NCBI GenBank assembly: GCA_028023455.1
Contig: JAQFVV010012537.1
Location: 1 to 64,000 of the forward strand
Length of the DNA stretch: 64,000 nt
Direction: 5' to 3'
Origin: Epiperipatus broadwayi
Lineage: Eukaryota > Onychophora > Udeonychophora > Euonychophora > Peripatidae
The first letter of the stretch is position 1. Each line of letters opens with the position of its first letter. The notes below the pieces were generated by a model that searched no databases, had not been told where the DNA came from, and was given only the letters and a program-made list of their open reading frames with translations. Positions 12,507 to 26,540 of this stretch are shown here, piece after piece. A program made the translations under genes and the position numbers.

Positions 12507-12592
12507 TAGTAGGGACCTCTACAGGTCTTAACCACAAGCTTATCCACAAGCTTATGTAAGCTTGTGGTTAAGACCTGTAGAGGTCCCTACTA
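12507..12592. repeat. Perfect 36-bp inverted repeat (hairpin)
   Basis: 12507-12542 and 12557-12592 are exact reverse complements (TAGTAGGGACCTCTACAGGT...), with a 14-base spacer TCCACAAGCTTATG. The right arm continues into the same tail (TATTCTTGAGGTTACAGCCT, TAGTAAATATTACTTA) as the solo copies at 6606 and 61156. Confidence 0.9.
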
Positions 12593-12659
12593 TCACATTT
12601 TTACACGCATATTCTTGAGGTTACAGCCTTAGTAAATATTACTTACGTAATCAATGTGC

Positions 12660-13295
12660 GGTTAAATAAATTTATAATTATGATTAAATATGTAAATTAT
12701 TTTTCTGTAATGATTGCCAAAACTTTCCTATCATATCTCAATTTTTTAAGAGAATTGCAATTGACTAGTCAGAAGTAGTCAATTAATAAATTATCATCTT
12801 TCCATTATAGTTCTTTTCATTTTAATTTTATTCTGTATTCTGTTGCAGCATCAACTTGGAACATCACTTTGAGTCAAAGTTTGTTCACTTTCACTCTCTC
12901 AGTTCTTTGAGTGACCTGATTTTTTCACCATTTTTATATGTAGATAATGTTTTCATAACATTTTAGTCAAAAAGTAATACCTAAAGGTAAAGATTTTGGT
13001 TAATGACAATATATATTATTCAATAAATAATTTTAAAATGTTAGAAAACTTATTAAAATCATAATAATAATGACACATAGTTGGGTCTAAATTGCAAAAT
13101 ATGTTCTATAAAGTGCCAAAGACATTATATAATGGTTAACAATGAGAACGTAATATCTATGCAAAACATGTATAACTAAGATATATGTCAAAATAGAATA
13201 AAAATATAGTAATAAAAGTACTTATAAGATTTAAAAATTTACAAAATTTTTAGCGCAATCATAATTTTACTTTATAAACCATAGATCTTCTCAAA
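12660..13295. other. AT-rich DNA, nothing recognised
   Basis: No coding or repeat signal was found. Confidence 0.5.
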
Positions 13296-13511
13296 TAAAA
13301 ACTGTTAACAAAATACACATAATTACCCACAATCTAAAATAACTGTCAATCCTCCCTAACATTAAAAATTCTCATATGATTAATGGCTTTTGATCCAGAA
13401 TGATTAATCAAAAGAATCACTTTGATCTTTCTTATAATTTTATCATTTTTTCTAGTAATACTTGTTTTGGATTGTGGGTAATTATATTCATCTTTTGTTA
13501 ATAGTTTTCAC
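13296..13511. repeat. Foldback element, about 216 bp
   Basis: Arms of about 46 bases: 13296-13342 (TAATTACCCACAATCTAAAA) and 13463-13511 (TTTTGGATTGTGGGTAATTA). The centre GATCCAGAATGATTAATCAA is also partly self-complementary. Non-autonomous foldback of unknown family. Confidence 0.65.
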
Positions 13512-15341
13512 TCGAGTAGGTCTCTTTATAGAGATGAAAGCATGGTTATGATAAAAAAATTGTATGTTTTTTATTTTATTTTGCTAGTATTTCTGTTATT
13601 TATTGCTATATTTTTAATTCTATTTAGTGTTGGGCAGTATTATATGCAAATGTTATGTAAACAAAGCAATGATAGGAGATATTTTCATTTAATACCTACA
13701 TAAATATGTTAGCAATAGTGTTATTGACACCTATCAATTATGATGAAACATGATATGTACTGTATATTAATATATACTATTTCAATTGTACACTATACAA
13801 AAAAATATAAATAAATGTAAATAAATAAAAAACATTAAAATTCATAAATTTAATAATTTTTAGATATGATAGAGGCCATTTTCCAACTCGGAGAGCTATA
13901 TGTGATCATATTTATTAATAATATTTCTTCAGTTAAGTGAATGCTTTACTGAATTTAAATAAAGTGCAGCATATAATAAAATGTATTCTAAGCATAATAG
14001 TAAAAGTTTTATGCAATTTAAGAGCATTCATAAAGTTGATATGAACTTAAAAACATTAAAACAGAACAACTATAAGTAACTTTGACTCTTTATTGTACCA
14101 AGGTCTTATAGTTTTTCAATTCTCTAACTTTAGTATGATAGCAACTTGAAAAACTTTCGTCACTTGAATATACTCCAAGTAGTTGAGCGAATAATAACTT
14201 AGCCAACACTCCTTTTTATAATAAGTTAATTGCCTTATTTGACCAAGGATATTTTTCATTGATATTAATTTGTTAGCTGCCAGATATTTCTTTAAAATTA
14301 ACCTTTGTAAACATGGCAGTTAGCTTTTTTAAAATGACTTTTAAATTTATATTATGGAAGTCTTCCAAATATTTTAGGATATGAGTTTCTGAAATTTAAA
14401 CATAAATTTTTATTTATATTAAAACCATTGATTTATATCACAGAATTTATACAGTTCTCACTTGTTTTAATATTTACATTGCTTACATTGTAGAATGTAA
14501 AATTTGAATTCAACACTATAAAAAAAATGTCTCTACCCCCCCCTCTCATATTTTCCAAATAAAAGTAATATATTAATCACTTTTAACTCTATATAATCAG
14601 TTAATTCTATCCCTAAATAACTGCTATTTATTAAGAAAAATTCTTTATTTTTTGCATATGATATAACATCAATATTAATACACATACTTTTATGATTTAT
14701 ACTTTTAATGATATTATCTAAGTTTTGTAATATACAGTAATTTAAAACTTTTTATAATAATTTTAACTCTTTTTGGTTCAGTATTTTATCATATCATTAA
14801 TTTATATATTAGGCTAAACCTGGATTAAAATACCAATCTGACTTATATTATGCTATAGTCGGCACTTTTGTCTCGGCACTGACTTAAAATTCTTTTACTA
14901 AACAAGTTCAAAATAAAAGATAAACATTTAAAAAAATAATATTAATAAAGTTATATACGTAACCAATTCGCCAATGTTTTTCTATGTGGGTTTAACGTTG
15001 TGGCAGTTTTTGTATTTAAATTAAATGGATGGGGCAGTAATTCATTCTCATTATCAATAACATTAAATCTAACAAATGCCACGAATAAAAGCTATAATAC
15101 TATCTTTTATAATTAACAAGGGTATGGAAATTATTTTGAAAATTTCACTATTATTTGGATTCTCAATTAGCTACAAGTATATTTATTTGTATAATGAAGA
15201 TTTGTTAAGTTACAATTCTTTGAGTGAATAATGTCTTTAAATTGTCATAAAATAAGTACAGTTCATAACGAATAATCACTTATTTAAAAAATATTATTTT
15301 AATCCCGCAGAAATTGCAGTAGTTGTATGTATTTATGAAAC
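13512..15341. other. AT-rich DNA, nothing recognised
   Basis: A short C run occurs at 14537-14546. No gene-like or repeat-family signal was identified. Confidence 0.5.
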
Positions 15342-15770
<429 letters not shown>

Positions 15771-16809
15771 AAATTATTTTTACAATAATAACAAAATTTA
15801 CTTCAGAATACATAACATCTGTCAGATACAATTTACTATTGAATATTATGCACCCTTATAAAATATGTATTATAAGCAAATTGATGATTTAAATATAATT
15901 CCTCATCATGTATGACTATGAAGCTATGTAACCAATATACAAAGCAGTATTTAAAAAAGGGGTTTGTTATATTTCTTAAATCAGTTACGATTTCCAAAGT
16001 TAGTTAGAATAGCTTTCATGAAGCAATAGTTAGCAAACACCAATTATTGATACATTAAGAATTTTTTTTTTGGCTATTGAAACAATATTGTTGAAAATAT
16101 GAATTCTCTCCAACTAAATATTGGATTATGAAAAACCATGAAAAAGTTTTTAAAATATCTTGTATCTCAAATAATATTGTGTACACGTCACAAAAACTTA
16201 ACTATCAAAAGGAATTATCAATGAATGCAGTCTAAGCAATTATTCCACAAGAAGAAAATTGAATAAGAATGGTCCATGCATGCTCTGTTAATTGTTATTA
16301 CCAACTAAATATATCTTTCAAGAAATGAATAATTCAGGAACATATTAGGTATTTGTTTTATTTATAGCATGACATCATCATTAAATTATTAACACTATAG
16401 GTGGTTTCTAATCTGCATGAAATATATACCATTACCAAAATAAATAGTTTTTGAATACTCATATTTGTCAAACAGGAAACCATATCATGATCATTATTTA
16501 AATTGTATGTAAATTGATATTTATGAGCAATAGTTAGTTATAACTTATTAAGTGTTTAATTTAAAAAGATTATGGAAATGAAACTTCTAAATTCAGAGAT
16601 TATTTTGATATTTATCTATTACAATTAAAAATATATGTCTTTGATTAATAATAAATATTCTTAAATTAGTGAGAATGATGCAGTGAAAATTATACTACAG
16701 AAATTTTATTCATTATTGGATAATCTCTAGTCTAATGAATGACCAATAAAAAATATTAAATTATTTCTTTATCTAACATAACATATGATAAAATAATGCT
16801 ATGTGATGC
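15771..16809. other. AT-rich DNA, nothing recognised
   Basis: No gene or repeat family was recognised. Confidence 0.5.
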
Positions 16810-17196
16810 ACTATAGCTTCTCTTTTATCAAAGACAGGAATCTCTCAACCGCTATGCCCAGAAAAACCGGTTAGCCGCTTTACCTTCTCTTTTCATTCCC
16901 CACCCTGTTTTCCCTATATTCTTTCTCTATCCTGCTCCATCCAATTTCCACAACACCATCTTTGTCCACTCTATGGTCTTTAGATCTAATTCCTCTTATC
17001 TTTTTCCAAACCCAGCATAAAAACCAAGAAACTAAAATCACTTTATTTATATTTATTCTTCTACAGCTTCATTATTTGTACCCTTTCTGCTTGTAAGCAT
17101 TTACATTCACGTAGCAGATGCCTAATATTTTCCATGCCTTCCTTACATAACTTGCAGACTAAATCACCCACATTTCTCCATTTATGTGTATATTCA

Positions 17197-17570
17197 CAGA
17201 GGCTAAACTCTCCATACAGTAATGCCACCAGTGCAAAGACAGAGTAATCAATGGATGCAAGAAAGTTTCTGCATAAAATCCGTATCTAGTACCTACTTAT
17301 ACAATATCCCCAGATTAGTTTCTAGCTTGTGGCTTTCATCAATGAGGAGCCTTGAATCTGAGAGCACTGCACTTAAATCTTAGGATAGGTGGAGTGCTCT
17401 CAGATCATCACTGATGAAAGCTACAAACTAGAAACTAGCTTAGGATATTAGATGAGTAGGCTCTAGATAGAAATTTTATGTACAAATCTTCTTGCATCCA
17501 TTGATGTATAGAAAGTTTAGCATATGTGTAAACAGTTTGTATAAGAATAAGAAATGATAATCGTGATGTT
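17197..17570. mobile_element. Long hairpin MITE inserted in LINE
   Basis: The left arm starts CTAAACTCTCCATACAGTAA and runs to about 17390. The right arm (about 17391-17535) is its reverse complement with deletions: TGAGAGCACTGCAC pairs with GAGTGCTCTCAGATC, and AGTTTCTAGCTTG with ACAAACTAGAAACTAGC. The family tail (AGAATAAGAAATGATAATCG) follows. Full-length relative of the 108-bp hairpin at 8637 and the half copy at 56245. Confidence 0.75.
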
Positions 17571-17643
17571 TAGTAACTTTGTATATATTCCCTTCCTGCT
17601 AATGATTCTGGTCAAGTCTTAAATAGTAAACTACTGCTATTAT

Positions 17644-17735
17644 CATAAATTAACTTGCACTCAATATATATATATATAAACTCTTTTTGCATAAATTAAC
17701 TTGCACTCAATATATATATATATAAACTCTTTTTG
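17644..17735. repeat. 46-bp tandem duplication
   Basis: The unit CATAAATTAACTTGCACTCA plus an AT dinucleotide run and AAACTCTTTTTG occurs twice without a gap and essentially identically, so the duplication is recent. It lies within the LINE remnant. Confidence 0.95.
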
Positions 17736-18920
17736 CACTTCATACAGTTCTTCATCTCTCTATTTTTTATTAATTCATCTACTCTACTATTCTATTCTTT
17801 GCCACTATAACACTCAACAATCCTCCTAACACAATCTTCCTACCTTATACTGACATAAAGCCTTTATCTGAATCTTTTGCATACCATATTATCTTTCTTT
17901 CCCATCTTGTTGTTTGTCCTCTACTCATAACCCAATTAAATACTATTTTGGCAATTTTTTACTGTCTATAAATTGCAATCTACCAAATATTTTCATTTTG
18001 CTTTTCGCATCTCTCATATAAAAACTTGACCATTCCATTTCTCATTGAATTGCCTCCTTCACTATTCACACATCTTCATCTAATGCATGTCTTACTACTT
18101 TATACTTTTTCTAAGTAATCTAACCCCCCTTTACTAACACATAATATACCATTACCATAAGTTAACTCTACTATTGGCATTTCCTTCCAAACAATTCTTG
18201 CTACATCATATTTATTATATGAAAACACAATTAATTTTTTTATCAGTTCCTTTCTTTTATCTTTTTTTCCCCATTCATCCAAGCCATTTCTCTGATTCAC
18301 AAATAGTTATACTTATTTACCACATTTAACTTTATATCCCCCAATTCCCCAGCATTTATCATCATTACTTTGGATTTTTTATCACTAAATTTAGTCCCCA
18401 TCTCTTTACCCACTCATACACGTCTTCTTCATAACTTCCATATCTTCCCTATTTTCTGTGCACAAAAGATATCATCAGCAAATAAAAGACTTGATAATAT
18501 ATATACAATCTCTTGCCACCTATTAATGGTATCTCTATCCGTCTTTGTAGTCTTTCTATTGACCTTTCCATTTCTATCAAATATAACAGAAACAGAATAG
18601 ATGACATAGGGCATCTTTGTCTTAGTTCCATCTGATTTTTAACTCTAACTAACTCTATATTTCCTAACTGATATCTATAGTAATTATTTTCATACAATCT
18701 CTTAATTAGATTCACTAAAGCTCCACTCATTCCCAAATTTACTAAACTTACCTATAATCTATTTCTATGTACTCTATCATATGACTTCTATATCTATAAA
18801 GACCATAGATAACTGTCTACCTGTATTCCTACTCATATCTATAAATTGTGTGACTACAAATAAACTATCTCCTATATGCCTAACCATTCTAAAAATAGCT
18901 CTTTTTCTAGTGCCTTTTCA

Positions 18921-20004
18921 GCGCCATCTGCAGTAATGTCTAGTAAATTGATAACCAGAGAATGTTATTTTAAAATCCTATTCCCAGGCTTATTTCTGGT
19001 TTTTGTCTTCATTAGCAAGATTTGGAATTCAAAGTTGGAAGTAACTGGGTATTTAGCAAGAGCCTTAACTCTATTTTATTATTCAAGCTAAAAATCTAAA
19101 AGTTCAAAACATCTTAAGATTTTAAACCCAGATCTATATACTCGAATAATTATATAGAGTTGATTATAATATGAATAGAGTTATCAAATATGTTTAATGA
19201 CAAAGAAAAGAGAGAGGATGAGGGAATAATTGTATATAGTTTATAGTTCAGTTATTAATATTACAAATAAAAATTATTTGTTTTAAATAGTAAAATTTCC
19301 AAAGTATTATTTGCATAAACGAATAAAAATATTAAATAAGTAATTCAATCAAATACACCTGACATAGAATCTTTGTCTTGAAGATGGCTTTGACAGGATA
19401 AAATATCTGTCTTTGAATTGGTGAGACATTTCATGTTGAGAAAAAGAAATGTATCTGGGAATGAAGGATAAATGCCATTTGAAGTTTATTATATATTTAA
19501 TTAAATGTTCACTATGAACAATTGGTAGGATGGAAAATATGTATGCCATGAATGGAAAAGTTGCTTATCCTTATTTCTGATTCATTTGAATATGGTGGTG
19601 ATTAATAAAATAAATATTTGGTAAAAATTAATTAACTTTGTTAGAATAATTCATCCTATTCATAGGTAATTTTTGAACCCTGAATAAAAAATCAAGAAAT
19701 TACCTATGAGTAATGGAATCTGCCTTTGCTTCAACCTCATATGTGCTTGATCATTAAACTCTCTAAATACCATGCTATTTCTATCCTCACCTTGTCAAAG
19801 CAGACATGTGGCACAATACATTTATACAGATATTATTTACTTTGCTCAATGGGGCAAATGAAATTTACAGATATTAATATATTGCCTTTTACATGATTAA
19901 TAATCTATTTATTTTAAAAACACTTATCAGGTGAATTAAATATAAATGGAACAATCAGTTATGTAATTTACATTAACAAGTTAAAAATTTTAATATTATA
20001 TAGG
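18921..20004. other. AT-rich DNA, nothing recognised
   Basis: May include the eroded 5' end of the adjacent LINE. The frames at 18876-19091 and 19349-19549 resemble nothing known. Confidence 0.4.
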
Positions 20005-20400
20005 GTATACGAGCACAGACTTTCACATGACCCACCACTCTCCACACTATCTCATAACACTGATACACTTGAACACACATATGTTGAAAAGATAAATAAT
20101 CACCAATATATGTATTCCATGCTAAACCAGCAATCATCAATTGGTCCAGATTACCATCTCTACACATATATGCTATAAGTGCTCAGATATATATTAAGAT
20201 AGCCAAACCTCATACTTTAATGGACAGGCTCCAATCTACTACACACTCCAACTCTTCAACTGACCATCCAATTGAAAATCTGATGATGGAATGCTCAAAG
20301 GCCATCCTGAGGCTGAGATTCTTGTCACACCCATGTTGACCTAAGGTCAATCTGACCCCTCATGTACAGGACATAATACATTTAATACATATACAAGGGA
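20005..20400. repeat. Interspersed repeat, fullest copy (modules A-B)
   Basis: Module A (20005-20170) has GCACAGACTTTCACATGACC, TGTTGAAAAGATAAATAATC and CAGCAATCATCAATTGGTCC. Module B (20220-20400) has AAATCTGATGATGGAATGCT and CTGACCCCTCATGTACAGGA. The copies at 2.8-3.2 kb and 54.3 kb are partial. A minus-strand ORF over it (19973-20167) is probably incidental. Confidence 0.65.
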
Positions 20401-20799
20401 TGGTGTTAATCACCCTTTATTAATTCTTTGTGAAATAATATATATATAAAAAGAAACACTTTTATTCATATAAATGCACTAAAATGTAAAAAAATAATTT
20501 TATTTCAGTTTTCATAATATACTTGGTATTTACGCTATCAAATATAAAAGACTGTAGCACTCATGTTCAGAAAAAGTTTAAGAATATTTTAAGCACTTAT
20601 TTTTTGTGACGTAATGTCAAGAATACTGTGAAATGTGGGGGGAAAAGTATTTTTTAATGCATTTCTAATTTTTAGTTCATTTATGTAAATAAAAGCATTT
20701 TTTTTTTCAATTTCTTTTTTTAACTTTTATTGTCTACTTTTTAGTTTTACATAGTTTCATAAATTAGGAATGAAGAAAGTTTTGATACAATTTAGCATC

Positions 20800-20965
20800 A
20801 GTAGATGGCAGTATTATAAGCAGGATGGACAAGAATACAGGGAAAACTTAGGATGAGGAATGGAAAAGGAAGGGAAAGTGACTAACAGGTCTTTCTGGTC
20901 ATGGTTGCTGAGAGATTCATCACTCTGGGAAAGGAGAAGCCATAGTGCAACACAAAACATTCATA
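20800..20965 (+). repeat. 5'-truncated LINE: 3' end only
   Basis: Matches the reverse complement of about 16810-16935: GAATACAGGGAAAAC, GGAATGGAAAAGGAAGGGAA, GGTTGCTGAGAGATTC, GAAGCCATAGTGCAACAC. Same LINE family as 16.8-18.9 kb, opposite orientation. Confidence 0.75.
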
Positions 20966-23900
20966 TAAAATTAAAAATTTAAATTTTTTCTTAAAAGGTT
21001 TTTGCAAAAATTGGTTTTTATATTCTAAAAGAACATAGTTTTAAAGCATACTTTGTTGCAAAAGGTTAAATTATACTGCATGATACATATTTAACTGTGC
21101 TACACAGAGATTAAGACATTACATTATGTGTTTCCATGGTCTAAAGAGAAGACTTAATAAATACAAATTCAATCAAAGTATTGACTATTAACACAAGTTT
21201 ATAGAAAGAACATTTTACATGAGATAATATATAATACAAGGTGTCATTTCTAAAGATCTAACATTTATAGTAGTATTGGGCTTGACTAAACTCCATGTAG
21301 TTGGAAATAAGACAGACAGACTGATTAGTCTCCCCTCTTTATTTTAGTTAATTTGTTATGGGAAAGTGATTGAAAGCTTCTGATTATCATGTTGAATTAA
21401 AACAAAAGTGCTATCTTAGCTACCTGTGGATAAAATTTGATTGGCTGTTGGTAGTCATAAGCGCTTGAGAAATTTGCACTCTCTCAATTTAATTTCAATA
21501 TCAACTGTGCTTTATAAAATAATATTATTTACATAAAATTATACTGTAAATGTATTAACAAACAACATAACCTAGTATATATAGTAATTAAAAAATCCTA
21601 ATGTACAATATATATGTAAACTGTGTTATTGTATATTATGCAAGTAGCACTTAAATATGTATATATGTAAGATAAAGCAAATCTATGCAAAAAGAAAAAG
21701 AGAACTTAGTTTAAATTAGTTCCTTCTTACAAAACATCCATTCAGCACTCATCATCCAGTTATCTGAGTCAACAATGGTTCAATCTAAGGGTTTATTAGT
21801 TTTTTAATTCCTTTGATGGTCTTGGTTTTTTGAGGTACTTCAGAAGTTTGATATCTGAGGATCTCTAGTGAAAAAGTCTATAATGAATGAGTAATTCATT
21901 TCTTTGATTTTCTATTTGTACAATATGTTTATTATAATGTCTTATTCATTGACTTAAAACATTTTTAGATTTGATGGAAATGTTCTAAGTCAGGTCAGAT
22001 TCATTTAAAATGTTGTTCATGGCTTTTCTTCATCCAGTTAATTAATTTTTTCATGTATGATTGCAAAAGCTCTTCATTATCATCATCATTTTCTTATCTT
22101 TATCTAAAATGTTGACAAAATGCTGCAGTAATTGTTGAAGTTAGATCTTGACAGTCACGATGATTCTTGGATCAAAGTGATGTCATGTTCAGCAATAGCA
22201 GTTGCTAAGATTCTAGTTAAAAATGTAAGTAACTGTACACTTTTAAAAAGTCAATATTTCTAGGGAAAAAATGTTTGATTTCACTGTTCAAATGTACAAA
22301 AAAAAATGGAACCAGAAAAGGGGAGTAACCTTGTATTTGACAACTTTTTGTGTTCTTCCTCAAAATTGTTAATCATTGTGCTAAAAAATACTGAAGTTTC
22401 ATTTTTTTAAAATTTATAGTCTTGTATTATTTATGTGAAATTATTTAGAATTAAAAAGCAATGTTAGTAATATTTCCTTAAATGTAATGTTCTGACCATA
22501 AAGACATTTTATTTATCAACATCTAATTGCACAGTTAACTTTGAAAAAAATAAAAAATTCTGATATATTAAAAAAATGTATCTAATGTTTGAATATTGTA
22601 ATAAATATTTAATATGTTTTTTTAGTTTGTACAATGCAGCACTTTATGTACAAATATGCTATTCACAATCTTTTTTATGACATGAGATGTCACATTTTAT
22701 TATGCATGGTAGCCACTTTCTTGAAATGAACTCACAATTTTTTGAATAATACAGTATGTTGTAATAATAGAAATAAAGGTCATTTAAATAAAAATTAAAA
22801 GCATGAAACTTTTTCAATTTATTTGTATTGCATTTTCATCATATAAAATTTTATAATAAATGCATAATGTTGGAAATCATTTCCGATTTTTTTAAAATTG
22901 ATAGTTTGCAATAATAAGTTTTGATTTGACTGAAATTTAGGAGTTTTGATTTGACTAAAATTAGTATTGATAAAGGTTTTAATTTAAAATTATTACTAAT
23001 AATATAGAACCAAAATTTATTTTTTAGCTTTATGCTGAATGAAATGTATTTTTTTTGATACTATAATTTTTTTACATCACATTGGCTTGCATATGTCTGA
23101 AACAAATTATGAGATTCTGATTTAAAATCTAGCAAGTAAATATTATTTTTAAATTTAGATAGTAATTTTTGATCATATAATTCATAAAATCATTTCCTTC
23201 TCTTGTTTTTCCTTTTTACTGAAAATATCTTAGATTAATAATAATAGAAGTTTTAATTTGACAAACTTTAATTCTGAATTAGCTGATTGAATAATGAAGC
23301 TAATATAGTACAGAGTTTAAAATTATTTATTAATAGTATAGTATATGATCAAAAGTTTATTTTAGTTTTACATTGAATGAAATTTATATTTTTTTGGCAT
23401 TGCATCTTTTTATGTTTTTGATAATTCATTTGGCTTGAATATATCTGAAACAGATTACAATATTATGATTTAAAATTAAGAGATGGTATTTTAGGCTTAT
23501 ATTTAGTGACTTTGATTACATAATGAACAAAATTATTATTTTTTCTCAAAATAACTTACAAGTATGGTAATCAAATTTTATAATTACTGTATGATGATCA
23601 TAATTTTTATAGAAAAAAAATCATTAATAAGAATTTTAATTTATGAAAGTGATTGAATATACAGTTTTTATGCTAATGTACACATTTAGAGATACATTTT
23701 TAATACATTTGTTTGCTGTATGTTATCAAAATAGGTTTTTGATTGCTTATTGTGCTGAATTAAGTTTTTTTTAATATTTTTATAATCGTTAAACTTTACT
23801 TTAAATATATCTTTAATTAATCTATTGATTGCCTTGGAAGGATGTTGGATAAAAAATTAAAGTACTATACATTAATCATATTTTAATTTTATAAATAAAA

Positions 23901-25850
23901 TACTGTATAACATTATGTACTGTTCTATGTATAATGAATAAATTTTGTATATATATTTTTAACATGAATGTTGCCATTTTTTTTCCAGATAACATAAAGT
24001 CACTATTCTATAACATCATCAACCTTCTAAGATGGCCACCAAAAAATTAAATTTTTATGATCATTTGTAAATCAAAATAGGGGTACAAATTGATGATGAT
24101 CTCTATGATAAATATTCACATAAAGGCAGTAAGTGAAGTGTAGGTATATATGAAAATTTTCAATTAGAACAGAAATTGGGAAGGTTTGAAAATTATAAAA
24201 AGATTTTATCCAGACAGAGAAAGAAAAAAAAAACAGTCGAATAAAAGTGTATAAAAAGTTATTAAATGTTAGATCTAATAAATAAATTCTATATTGTAGA
24301 ATATTTCGTTCATTATATTGAAGCAGATCTGATGCTCAGATCCTTGCTTCACAGCCCACATCCAATCTCCTACCATCCAACTATATTCAAACCTACCTTC
24401 ACGCACGCATATACATAGCTAATAATATGTATATTTCTCTTGCCTAGTATTTTAACATAAATCACATAAACACTTACATATTTTAACCTAAAAATATTTT
24501 TATTTAATAATATTTTCATGTGTATATGGGCGTAAGTAATAAATCTATATATATTTCAGTGTAGGAGATTGCAAATAAATTAGTAAAGTTATGTTATATA
24601 TAAAATATCATATATGAAACTTATTATTTTTTTCATATGTAATTTTGTAGCCAGAAATGATGCAATCTTGTTAAAAAGTCTCTTGAAAACAATTACCCGG
24701 AAGACTCCCTTAGATAAAAGTAAAAGATTATGATTTTGTAATAATAAAATAAACCATTAGTGGAAATTTTGTCAATGCTAGCTTGTTTTAAAATCATAAG
24801 ATAACAAAATTGCATTGTTTCAAAAGTCTTACCAAATAAAGAAAATATCCGGTCAAATTATTCCAGATGTACAGTAAGTGCTTAAACTGCCTCAGGTCCA
24901 GCAGTAGTTGCTAAGTTACATCATCAAAATAAAAGTATAAATACTGCTGGATTTGAATCCACAAGAGGAGGAGACCACCAAATTATGATGATGCTATACA
25001 TATTCCATGCCAGTTTTGATTCTCACTCAATGTGCCATGAGTAGGGGAAATTTTGCCTTCCCCTCCGTTCTGATATGCTTTTCCCATAAGCGAGGCTCTG
25101 CATCCCGTACTGATGAACTTTATATATTTTTCTCGTGAAAGTGAAATGCTAACTACCATATAATAATGCTACCCTAGATCTAGTGAACCAATACCAATGG
25201 ATTGACATGCATTAAAATCGCTGTTCCAAATAGCAAGGTAAAAAGAATTTTGATCGCTCGTAATTCTCAAATCCTGTCTTCTCTGTAATATTTATTATAT
25301 TTTCTAATCATATATAGTAAATGTCTTTAAAATATGTAATCCTTATAACTCTATATAACTAATCACTATTAAGCCTCTTATAAAATGTTTTCTTTTCTTT
25401 TATTTCCAAGCAGCAAATAATTTTCATTTAGATTTATGTATTTATATTTTAAAAAGAAATGCCAATGATATTACTAAAATTGCCAGCATATAATTTATTT
25501 TCGTTTTCCCCACCCATCATTATCGGGTAATTAACTTATAACTTAATCAAAACAAGTCTTATTTGACTTGCCCAGGTGCTAGCGATTTTAGATAAACAAA
25601 TTAAGTATTTTTTATGTTTACTGTAGAAAAACAAATTAATATCTGTGTCATAAATATTTTCCATTCTAAATAATGTGCTATCTCTTATTATTAATGTATA
25701 TTATATATGTAAAACCCATCACAGCTATTACCACCACCCATTTATTTTGTATTAATTTATATATTTTCATAAGGGTATTTATTAACCAAGATTGAGATTT
25801 ATTAAAAGTGTGGGAAGTTATGAATAATATTAAATAACATAATGTAAGGG
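20966..25850. other. About 4.9 kb of AT-rich DNA without recognised genes
   Basis: Dominated by A/T runs. A short hairpin (GAAGCAGATCTG ... CAGATCCTTGCTTC) lies at about 24322-24353. No open frame of note and no repeat-family member was identified. Confidence 0.45.
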
Positions 25851-26540
25851 GGGATCCTCAGACCTTAGTTTTACATTTAATTAGAATTATTATCCATGTC
25901 TGTTTAATGAAGAAACCATACCATTATGCCGAGTATTTAACAATTTATGGGCAGTAAATATGTTTAGATAGTCTTTAAAGCTATAATTATATTATGTTAT
26001 TAAGCATTGCGTGCATATAGGCCATTTCATTTATATATATTCATGCTTCTCTCTCACATGGAGGTATTCGCTAAGTCAAGCCCTACCGGCATTCGCCGTG
26101 TCCTAGAAACCAGGCTGTAAAACCATCCTGTGGACACACCTGGTCGTATGTGCATGCTTTATATGGGAATCACTCTGGAAAATCCAGCCCAATAAAGACA
26201 TAGCCAACCGCACCTTCGTCTCAACACCGATCCTGCCTACGTTTGCAGAGGAAATCGGTAAATATCGTTAATCAAATTCATGAAGCACACTCCAGGATCC
26301 ATAATTGGACCACACCAATCTGCCGCCATGCACACACCGCTTTTCAGTGTATTATTAGTCACCCAGAAATAGCCATAAGTCGTAATGCGATGATTTCTCT
26401 AAACAGACATATATTTCCCTTAGTTTACTATGCGTATCAATGCGATAAATTTATTATCATTTATATAATTATTCATTATCCATCCTGCACATTAATTATT
26501 TACAACTCAATCTAATAATAATGTTGAATAAAACAAAATA
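25851..26540. other. GC-richer segment, possibly LTR- or UTR-derived
   Basis: Higher G+C than its surroundings, starting TGTAAGGGGGGATCC and including AATAAAGACATAGCC at about 26190. It could be an LTR or an eroded transcript end. No paired LTR, primer site or target duplication was found. The 90-residue plus frame at 26243-26515 has no recognised similarity. Confidence 0.25.

Larger units (their letters stand above)
16810..18920 (-). pseudogene. LINE remnant with RT and C-terminal zinc motif, interrupted by insertion
   Basis: On the minus strand: about 18895-18790 reads MVRHIGDSLFVVTQFIDM and LSMVFIDIE, then YDRVHRNRL after a frameshift. 18736-18449 reads GMSGALVNLIKRLYENNYY, RQRCPMSSILFLLY (the RQGCPLS block) and a disrupted SFADD region. 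18300-18100 reads ARIVWKEMPIVELTYGNGIL. About 17165-17060 reads VCKLCKEGMENIRHLLRECK, a CCHC-type C-terminal motif. The 3' untranslated part ends near 16810, and a second copy of that end is at 20800-20965 on the plus strand. A hairpin element sits at 17197-17570. Several frameshifts are present; non-functional. Clade not assigned. Confidence 0.85.

Noticed and set aside
17644-17735. Target-site duplication of an insertion
   Set aside because: The two 46-base units are directly adjacent, so it is a simple tandem duplication.
26243-26515. 90-residue plus-strand ORF
   Set aside because: No known domain; no coding support beyond openness.
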